A program made the translations under genes and the position numbers. From Neisseriales bacterium (GTDB taxonomy: Bacteria; Pseudomonadota; Gammaproteobacteria; Burkholderiales; UBA11063): a stretch of DNA of 6,963 bases. The stretch's first letter is position 1. Every line of letters begins with the position of its first letter. The stretch is from assembly GCA_003538525.1 (NCBI GenBank), contig DPRZ01000149.1:1-6963 (forward strand), read 5' to 3'. Of this stretch, positions 1 to 4,881 are shown one piece after another. The notes under the pieces were generated by a model. It had not been told where the DNA came from, searched no databases, and saw nothing but the letters and a program-made list of their open reading frames with translations.

Positions 1-2
1 TT

Positions 3-527
3 GCTTTTTTAAATGCCCATAAAAGGTTAGTGACTAATTTGGACCCTAATATAGTTAAAACTCGACGTGAGTACTTAGAAATAGCTAAACTAAGCTTAGA
101 AACAATGTACTCAAATAATGCAACATTACGCCCTAAATTTGAATCAGCATATGCATTTGGGGTTTTTGAGGTAAAAACTTTCAATTTGTTGTTTTACGTG
201 GCAGCTTATGGGAAAGGCGTAATTTTTGATAATACAAATCACAAAACTATTTATATGGATACAGCAAGAAGTGGAACTGGACCAGGTCTTGGTTACGAAT
301 CAATGTATCTAGTTTTTGTATTCAAAAACAAAATGGCCTTGAGTCAATTTATTGGTGCTAAAGGTGGTGGGGGTGATATCGGTGCCTCAGCTACTTTAGG
401 TGTTTTAGGTGGACAAATTTCATTTAATCCAAAAATTGCAGTTTACCAGCTTTATAAAAATGGTTTTGATTTACAAGCCAACTGGGGTGGAACAGTTTAT
501 TTTCCAGCCTCATCGTTAAATGACTAA
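3..527 (+). CDS. YSC84/SYLF-domain protein, 3' part only (5' end outside window)
   Basis: The frame is open to the left edge, so 174 residues of a longer protein are present. The first possible start, GTG at 30, has AAAGG only 3 nt upstream, too close for a normal ribosome site; with the open upstream frame this argues for a truncated gene. The pattern fits the bacterial YSC84-related (lipid-binding SYLF) family: AYAFGVFEV near residue 50, AYGKGVIFDN, then GTGPGLGYESMYLVFVF, and at the C-terminus VYQLYKNGFDLQA followed by a final SSLND resembling the DDDLN end of relatives. Family members are usually about 200-residue exported proteins, often lipoproteins, so the missing part probably carries a signal peptide (inference). 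The usual Ala-rich stretch after the VFVF strand is replaced by a Gly run (GAKGGGGDIGASA), so this is a divergent member. The molecular role in bacteria is poorly defined; phospholipid binding is known for eukaryotic SYLF proteins. Confidence 0.75.
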   Translation, partial: AFLNAHKRLVTNLDPNIVKTRREYLEIAKLSLETMYSNNATLRPKFESAYAFGVFEVKTFNLLFYVAAYGKGVIFDNTNHKTIYMDTARSGTGPGLGYESMYLVFVFKNKMALSQFIGAKGGGGDIGASATLGVLGGQISFNPKIAVYQLYKNGFDLQANWGGTVYFPASSLND

Positions 528-652
528 ATTTAATAAGAATAACATTATCACTTATTGTTAAAAACTTTAGCAATGATCCTGCAACAAATCTAGTATTAAT
601 CTTTAAACACAGGAAGCAAAGTTAGTTAGTAAAAATAACTAGATTTATAGAG

Positions 653-683
653 TTTTAAGCTCCACATGAGTGGGGCACTAAAA
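653..683 (+). repeat. Stem-loop in the spacer after the SYLF gene
   Basis: GCTCCAC (659-665) pairs with GTGGGGC (670-676) around the loop ATGA, with one G-U pair possible only in plus-strand RNA. An outer TTTTA/TAAAA pair (653-657 with 679-683) extends it across a small internal loop. It lies about 130 nt after the SYLF stop codon. No T-run follows on the + strand, so it is not a standard intrinsic terminator; it could be a 3' end structure or part of a bidirectional stop between the two converging genes. Confidence 0.4.
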
Positions 684-797
684 ATACAAATGAATCTTTA
701 GTAAGTATTCAAATATAACGATCCTAAGCTAGCGTAACTCCATATAAAATGATCATTGATGTATAGGTGGTATTATAAGTATGGTTCATAATCCAAT

Positions 798-1349
798 TTA
801 GAGCCGCTGAGCATTAGAGCAGATTGACTTAATCCATCTTTTCATTTTAGTATCACCTTTGCGCGGCAACTCAATGTTGGTATAAATATAATCTGGTAAA
901 TTAAAAGATAAAGTCATAAATTTCTTATATTGTTCAATAGTTATCGGGTTATTTCTTGATAATTTACGCAGCCGATTAATTACTCTAACTGCATGAATTA
1001 CAAGTTCATTAGAACTTGACTCAGTATTTGCCAACTCTCGTAGGGTGATGAGTTCATCAATTAAATTAATATCACCCTTAATTAGAAACTCCGCATGCAA
1101 GCGCTCGGCTTCGTCAACCATATCTTGTGTTAATTTAGCATCTTTTTTATGGTAAGATACAAAAATTTGTATTTGGTGGATAACAAAATTAACATAAAAC
1201 TCTTGTTTTGCATAATGAACTTGAGACTCTTTATCTTTCTTAGCATTAAACCTAGTGATAAACATACCTGATATTATTGATATCAGCGACGAAACGACCA
1301 AAATAAACATGGCATGATCACGTAAAATTAATCTCATTGCTTCAGACAT
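798..1349 (-). CDS. Unrecognised protein with one N-terminal membrane helix
   Basis: 183 residues. The start is set at ATG 1349 because AAAGG (1362-1358) sits 8 nt upstream; an in-frame GTG at 1358 overlaps that ribosome site and is unlikely. After a short N-terminus, residues about 13-33 form one hydrophobic helix (MFILVVSSLISIISGMFI) followed by a basic stretch (RFNAKKDK), suggesting a membrane anchor with the C-terminal part in the cytoplasm. The rest (about 40-183) is charged and mostly helix-like, without catalytic motifs I recognise, and ends in a basic region (KGDTKMKRWIK). I cannot place it in a family. It stands alone: metK ends 174 bp upstream, and the only neighbour downstream is the convergent SYLF gene. 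A possible own promoter lies at 1438-1465. It is probably a real but accessory gene; length, ribosome site and helix support that, conservation was not tested. Confidence 0.6.
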   Translation of the reverse strand: MSEAMRLILRDHAMFILVVSSLISIISGMFITRFNAKKDKESQVHYAKQEFYVNFVIHQIQIFVSYHKKDAKLTQDMVDEAERLHAEFLIKGDINLIDELITLRELANTESSSNELVIHAVRVINRLRKLSRNNPITIEQYKKFMTLSFNLPDYIYTNIELPRKGDTKMKRWIKSICSNAQRL

Positions 1350-1357
1350 TTTTAGCA

Positions 1358-1362
1358 CCTTT
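1358..1362 (-). promoter_or_regulatory. Ribosome binding site deciding the 183-residue protein's start
   Basis: AAAGG on the minus strand lies 8 nt before ATG 1349 and overlaps the alternative GTG at 1358, which favours the ATG. Confidence 0.6.
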
Positions 1363-1422
1363 AAATTGCAACCTCAAAGATTTTCTATTAAGTTCTCTAG
1401 CACACCATACTAAACAAAATAT

Positions 1423-1471
1423 GAGTATTTGCCATTAACTATAATTAACGCTGAGGTTAAAACAAATACTC
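1423..1471. repeat. Perfect 9-bp inverted repeat with 31-bp spacer
   Basis: GAGTATTTG (1423-1431) and CAAATACTC (1463-1471) are exact inverse copies. The spacer holds a smaller inverted repeat, TTAAC/GTTAA (1445-1449 and 1456-1460). Read on the minus strand the outer stem is followed by a T-rich stretch (ATATTTTGTTT), so it could end the metK transcript. The arms also flank the candidate promoter of the next gene, so an operator pair is another reading. Confidence 0.45.
1438..1465 (-). promoter_or_regulatory. Possible sigma-70 promoter for the single-helix protein gene
   Basis: On the minus strand, TTGTTT (1465-1460) is followed after 16 nt by TATAGT (1443-1438, five of six to TATAAT). The -35 match is weak (three of six). 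The expected start near 1431 would give a leader of about 80 nt. The promoter lies inside the inverted repeat 1423-1471. Confidence 0.3.
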
Positions 1472-1523
1472 TATTCAGTACAGTTTAAAACTTCAAGGCT
1501 TGCCATTCCAATCTATTGATAGA

Positions 1524-2687
1524 CTAGAGAAAACTCGCTAATAATTCAGCTTTATTGGTTTGCTCCCAACTAAATTCAGCCTCTTCACGCCCAAAATGAC
1601 CATAGGCCGCAGTTTTACGATAAATCGGACGCAGTAGATCTAGTTCTTGAATAATTCCTTTAGGACGCAAATCAAAGTGGTTCATAACCAACTGTTCAAT
1701 TTTACGATCATCTATTTTGCCACTACCAAAAGTGTTAATATTAATCCCAACTGGTTTTGCTACACCAATTGCATATGCAATTTGAACTTGGCATTGACGA
1801 GCTAAGCCTGCTGCAACAATATTTTTTGCCACATACCGAGCCGCATACGCTGCCGAACGATCGACTTTAGATGGATCTTTACCCGAAAAAGCTCCACCAC
1901 CGTGCGGTGCTGCACCACCGTAAGTATCCACAATAATTTTACGCCCAGTTAATCCACAATCCCCCATTGGTCCACCAATGATAAATTGCCCAGTTGGATT
2001 GATTAAATATTTAGTGGCTTTAGTTAACATATGACTTGGCAAAGTTGGCTTAATGATTTCTTCTATCACAGCCTCTTCAATTTGCTTATGACTTAAATCA
2101 GGATCATGCTGCGTTGATAACACAACGGTATCAAAAGAGAGCGCTTTCCCAGTTTCACTATCATAACGCACAGTTAACTGAGCCTTAGCATCAGGACGCA
2201 ACCAAGCTAGTTGTCCAGATTTACGTACTTGGGCTTGTTTTTCCATCAAACGATGTGAATAATAAATTGGCAAAGGCATTAAGGTCGGAGTTTCATCACA
2301 AGCATAGCCAAACATTAGACCTTGATCACCTGCTCCCATATCCAAATCCAAACCCTGGCCTTCATTAACGCCCTGAGCAATGTCTGGTGACTGCTGATCA
2401 TAATTAACTAAAATTGCGCAGCTATCTGCAGCAAAACCATATTCATTTTTGGTATAACCAATTTCACGAATCATGTCGCGAACAACTTTTTGATAATTAA
2501 CATTCGCTTGAGTGGTAATTTCGCCGGCTAACACTACTAACCCCGTATTCACTAGAGTTTCGGCTGCCACCCGTGAATATTTATCTTGAGCAAATACCGC
2601 ATCTAAAATCGCATCGGAGATTTGATCGGCTACCTTATCAGGATGACCTTCAGAAACTGACTCTGAGGTAAATAAAAATTCTGACAT
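1524..2687 (-). CDS. metK: S-adenosylmethionine synthetase
   Basis: 387 residues, full length for the bacterial family (about 380-390). It makes S-adenosylmethionine from methionine and ATP, releasing phosphate and pyrophosphate; SAM is the main methyl donor and a polyamine precursor. The enzyme is cytoplasmic and usually a tetramer. Visible signatures: GHPDK at 14-18 (ATP/methionine site), the first family signature [12 protein letters not shown] at 118-129, DETPTLMP just after it, and the phosphate-binding loop GGGAFSGKD at 263-271, followed by the highly conserved [17 protein letters not shown] block. All expected active-site blocks are present, so it should be active. The start at ATG 2687 follows AAGGA (2699-2695) with a 7-nt gap. 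It is transcribed alone: the upstream rpsI transcript ends in a terminator at about 3100 and the downstream gene is 174 bp away. The sequence reads closest to Neisseria-type MetK from memory. Confidence 0.97.
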   Translation of the reverse strand: MSEFLFTSESVSEGHPDKVADQISDAILDAVFAQDKYSRVAAETLVNTGLVVLAGEITTQANVNYQKVVRDMIREIGYTKNEYGFAADSCAILVNYDQQSPDIAQGVNEGQGLDLDMGAGDQGLMFGYACDETPTLMPLPIYYSHRLMEKQAQVRKSGQLAWLRPDAKAQLTVRYDSETGKALSFDTVVLSTQHDPDLSHKQIEEAVIEEIIKPTLPSHMLTKATKYLINPTGQFIIGGPMGDCGLTGRKIIVDTYGGAAPHGGGAFSGKDPSKVDRSAAYAARYVAKNIVAAGLARQCQVQIAYAIGVAKPVGININTFGSGKIDDRKIEQLVMNHFDLRPKGIIQELDLLRPIYRKTAAYGHFGREEAEFSWEQTNKAELLASFL

Positions 2688-3099
2688 TATTCATTCCTTA
2701 TAAAACTTAACTATAATTCGAATTACTCTATCTATAGAAACTAATTCAGTAGACCCACGCAAATTAATTGAAGACCAAGCTATAAAACTAGTTCGTTCCA
2801 ACACGTAGGCATAGACTATTTACTTCAGTATGATAAAATTACTTGAATATAAATATACCAAATTTACTAACTACATATGCTAAATAAATTAAATTTATTG
2901 TATTGAATATACGCTAAGAGGAAAATAAGAGATACAACAACGCTGGTTATAATGTGTGATTTCTCCCTTTAGCCATAAAGCATAAATCAAAGCCGCGCAA
3001 GCTGGAGAGACAAATCTGACTTTGATAAGCATTATTCTAACACAAATCAGCGCACTATATTTTAAAATTAAAATAAACTCTGAACTAAAACCATGATAT
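2688..3099. other. Gene-free stretch holding the metK 5' region
   Basis: About 410 bp between the metK start and the rpsI terminator. The half next to metK (2688-2890) is very AT-rich and must contain the metK promoter; a weak candidate on the minus strand is TTGGTA (2861-2856), 17 nt, TTTTAT (2838-2833), giving a leader of roughly 140 nt. I could not fit it to a SAM riboswitch class by eye. The part 2940-3060 is less AT-rich and has open frames on the minus strand but no convincing ribosome site or recognisable protein. There is no tRNA. Confidence 0.5.
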
Positions 3100-3131
3100 A
3101 AAAAACCCCGTACCAAATGGCACAGGGTTTT
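3100..3131 (-). terminator. Intrinsic terminator of the rplM-rpsI operon
   Basis: On the minus strand, 20 nt after the rpsI stop codon, AAAACCCTGTGCCA pairs with TGGTACGGGGTTTT: a stem of up to 14 bp with a very short loop, followed directly by a run of six T (3105-3100, partly in the stem). Two positions (3112/3121 and 3109/3124) are mismatched as + strand RNA but become G-U pairs in minus-strand RNA, which fixes the direction. It separates ribosomal protein transcription from metK. Confidence 0.9.
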
Positions 3132-3151
3132 GAAAACTTTTCAGTAAACGA

Positions 3152-3544
3152 TTAACGTTTAGAGAATTGTTTAGCGCGACGAGCTTTACGCAAACCGCAT
3201 TTTTTACGTTCAACTTCACGTGAATCGCGAGTAACAAAGCCTGCTTGAGACAATGCTGATTTCAAATCAGGATTGTATTCGATTAATGCACGAGTAATTC
3301 CGTGACGAATCGCACCAGCTTGACCAGACTCACCACCACCGTGAACGTTAATACGAATATCAAAAGTAGATAAATGATCAACCAACGCTAAAGGTTGACG
3401 TACTACCATGCAGCTAGTTGGACGAGCAAAATACTCATCATAAGCTTTATCGTTCACAATAATTTGACCAGCACCTTTAGTGATAAACACGCGAGCTACT
3501 GAACTTTTACGACGACCTGTACCGTAATTATAATTTCCAACCAT
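3152..3544 (-). CDS. rpsI: Small-subunit ribosomal protein S9 (uS9)
   Basis: 130 residues, the normal bacterial length. S9 binds 16S rRNA in the head of the 30S subunit, and its basic C-terminal tail reaches the P-site tRNA. Visible: the N-terminal [14 protein letters not shown] (7-20), the family signature [19 protein letters not shown] (69-87), [11 protein letters not shown] (105-115) and the invariant basic tail ending in QFSKR. It starts 3 bp after the rplM stop codon, with AGGGG (3557-3553) 8 nt upstream inside the end of rplM, so it is very probably translationally coupled to rplM. Second gene of a two-gene operon, ended by the hairpin at 3100-3131. The N-terminal [10 protein letters not shown] form is of the betaproteobacterial type. 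Confidence 0.98.
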   Translation of the reverse strand: MVGNYNYGTGRRKSSVARVFITKGAGQIIVNDKAYDEYFARPTSCMVVRQPLALVDHLSTFDIRINVHGGGESGQAGAIRHGITRALIEYNPDLKSALSQAGFVTRDSREVERKKCGLRKARRAKQFSKR

Positions 3545-3547
3545 TTA

Positions 3548-3988
3548 TTAAGCCCCTATTAATATCTCTAATTGTTTAGGTTGTTGAGCAGTATGAGGAT
3601 GTTCTTCACCAGCATACACTTTTAATTTTTTAATCATTGCATAACCTAAAGGACCTTTAGGCAACATACCTTTTACAGCATGGATTAAAATTTTCTCGGG
3701 AGCTTTTTCCAACATTTGGTTGAATGTGCGTGAGTAGATACCACCAGGGTAGCCAGTATGACGGTAATAAATCTTGTCTAAAGTTTTTTTACCAGTAACA
3801 ACTAATTTGTCCGCATTGGTAACAACGATAAAATCACCAGTATCTACGTGTGGGGTGTAAATAGCTTTGTGTTTTCCACGAAGTACGTGTGCAATTCGAG
3901 CCGCTAAACGACCTAATACTTGGTCTTTAGCATCTACAACAAACCACTCGTGATTTACTTCATGAGCTTTTGCTGAAAAAGTTTTCAT
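3548..3988 (-). CDS. rplM: Large-subunit ribosomal protein L13 (uL13)
   Basis: 146 residues. L13 is an early-assembling 23S rRNA-binding protein of the 50S subunit. Visible: MKTFSAK at the N-terminus, [24 protein letters not shown] (19-42), YTPHVDTGD (44-52), and the family signature [11 protein letters not shown] (105-115) followed by KKLKVYAG. Relatives usually stop at about 142-143 residues after a QxLEI-type end; here four extra residues (LIGA) follow, and the codons of this tail contain the ribosome site of rpsI. The start at ATG 3988 has AGGA (4000-3997) 8 nt upstream. It is first in the rplM-rpsI operon, with a good promoter at 4092-4121. In E. coli L13 represses its own operon through the leader; whether that holds here is not known, but a leader hairpin is present at 4027-4044. 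Confidence 0.98.
   Translation of the reverse strand: MKTFSAKAHEVNHEWFVVDAKDQVLGRLAARIAHVLRGKHKAIYTPHVDTGDFIVVTNADKLVVTGKKTLDKIYYRHTGYPGGIYSRTFNQMLEKAPEKILIHAVKGMLPKGPLGYAMIKKLKVYAGEEHPHTAQQPKQLEILIGA
3553..3557 (-). promoter_or_regulatory. rpsI ribosome binding site inside the rplM end
   Basis: AGGGG on the minus strand, 8 nt before the rpsI ATG, formed by the ATA GGG codons of the unusual rplM tail. This ties translation of the two cistrons together. Confidence 0.7.
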
Positions 3989-4026
3989 ATATTATTTCCT
4001 AAATTTTTTGATTTTATTACAAATAC

Positions 4027-4044
4027 CTGAAAGTTGAATTTCAG
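4027..4044 (-). promoter_or_regulatory. Hairpin in the rplM-rpsI mRNA leader
   Basis: CTGAAA and TTTCAG form a perfect 6-bp inverted repeat around 6 nt, about 38 nt before the rplM start and downstream of the predicted promoter, so it would be transcribed. It could be part of an autoregulatory leader of the kind known for ribosomal protein operons, but the stem is short and its role is inference. Confidence 0.4.
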
Positions 4045-4091
4045 AGCCTTTTCGACATATAATATTTGCAACAGGTAAGTGGTATGGCATA

Positions 4092-4121
4092 ATTGTAACA
4101 CAGCTTGGAGATTAATTTCAA
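4092..4121 (-). promoter_or_regulatory. Sigma-70 promoter of rplM-rpsI
   Basis: On the minus strand TTGAAA (4121-4116, five of six to consensus) is followed after 18 nt by TACAAT (4097-4092, five of six). The transcript would start near 4085 with a leader of about 95 nt. This is the best-matching promoter in the window and suits a strongly expressed ribosomal protein operon. Confidence 0.6.
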
Positions 4122-4170
4122 CTATATTTCCTTAGGTTAAATTATTCAGTTTCGAGCTCAGCATTAAACT

Positions 4171-4200
4171 CTGCAATGCGATTGGCTATTATGATAGAAT
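4171..4200 (+). promoter_or_regulatory. Possible extended -10 promoter for the pilin-like gene
   Basis: TG-A-TAGAAT (4192-4200) is an extended -10 element; a weak -35 (CTGCAA, 4171-4176) lies 18 nt upstream. The start would fall near 4207, about 35 nt before the ATG. Confidence 0.35.
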
Positions 4201-4241
4201 TCAGGAGTTATTAAGAATAAACCCCGAGAAAAACAAATAAA

Positions 4242-4742
4242 ATGACCGTAACTAATCAAAAATCAAAGCCCAAATCCCACTCCAAACAAGCAACTATTTT
4301 AATTGCACTCGTTATTCTATTCGGTCTAGGTTATGCAATTAAAACAGCCTATAGTGCCTTTCTAACCCGAAGCAAAGTTGCCGAAGCTTTTTTATTGGTA
4401 CACCCTATTCAAAACACCTTAAATGAATTTGCAGTTAAAAATGCTGGTTATCCACTAAGTGTGGAATTAGAAAACACTTCGTTTGGCTTGCCACAACCAT
4501 TTGAAATTCAAGGAACGTATATTAGTAGCGTAGTTGCACATAAAGAAGTCGAAAACAGCCAAGTGACCATTTTTGCCTACATTAACACACAGATTATTCC
4601 TGACTTAGAAGATGGCAAGGATATTCTATTAACTAACCCCTACATTAAGTTTCTTGGAACATTTGACGGTAAATCTACACAATGGGAATGTAGCTCTAAT
4701 TTAGCTAAACGCTATTTACCGAATAATTGTTCAGGTAGTTAG
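4242..4742 (+). CDS. Type IV pilin-like protein without a prepilin peptidase site
   Basis: 166 residues. A basic N-terminal tail (residues 1-16, six Lys/His-rich positions) leads into one hydrophobic helix at about 17-40 (TILIALVILFGLGYAI), then TAYSAFLTRSKVAEAF, which lines up with the AYQDYTARSQVSEA segment of type IVa major pilins. The globular part keeps the pilin layout: GTYISSVV (91-98), a strand rich in T/I/F, and a C-terminal WEC...YLPNNC with Cys150 and Cys163 that would form the pilin disulfide loop. What is missing is the GFTLIE-type cleavage motif: there is no Gly-Phe pair and no Glu at position +5. The protein is therefore probably kept uncleaved as a membrane-anchored, periplasm-facing pilin domain, not assembled in the normal way (inference). 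ATG 4242 is the only good start: an in-frame stop lies at 4218-4220. The ribosome site is weak (GAGAAAA about 10 nt upstream). It is a single gene, divergent from rplM and convergent with mfd, with no pil genes beside it. Confidence 0.65.
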   Translation: MTVTNQKSKPKSHSKQATILIALVILFGLGYAIKTAYSAFLTRSKVAEAFLLVHPIQNTLNEFAVKNAGYPLSVELENTSFGLPQPFEIQGTYISSVVAHKEVENSQVTIFAYINTQIIPDLEDGKDILLTNPYIKFLGTFDGKSTQWECSSNLAKRYLPNNCSGS

Positions 4743-4837
4743 TAACTACTCAATAACTAATACGTTCTAGATTCACACTAACGAGTATTTAAATCGCTAA
4801 GAATATAAAATCACCGACTGTCACTAGCCAAAGAGAA

Positions 4838-4854
4838 CAGTTGATTATTAACTG
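4838..4854 (+). terminator. Weak stem-loop between the pilin-like gene and mfd
   Basis: CAGTTGA (4838-4844) pairs with TTAACTG (4848-4854) around TTA, with one G-U pair possible only in + strand RNA. It lies about 95 nt after the pilin-like stop codon, and what follows (AACAATTTATTAATTC) is only moderately T-rich. Possible terminator for the pilin-like gene; weak. Confidence 0.25.
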
Positions 4855-4881
4855 AACAATTTATTAATTCATCGCTAAATA

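Noticed and set aside
30..32. GTG as true start of the SYLF protein
   Set aside because: The AAAGG is only 3 nt away, the frame is open upstream to the window edge, and the family normally has an N-terminal export signal that would be missing.
1356..1358. GTG as start of the single-helix protein
   Set aside because: It overlaps the AAAGG ribosome site that is correctly spaced for the ATG at 1349.
2895..3116. Minus-strand open frame of 73 codons downstream of rpsI
   Set aside because: Its start lies inside the rpsI terminator hairpin, there is no ribosome site, and the protein (Cys/Tyr/Leu-rich) resembles nothing known; a shorter version from an internal ATG also lacks a good ribosome site.
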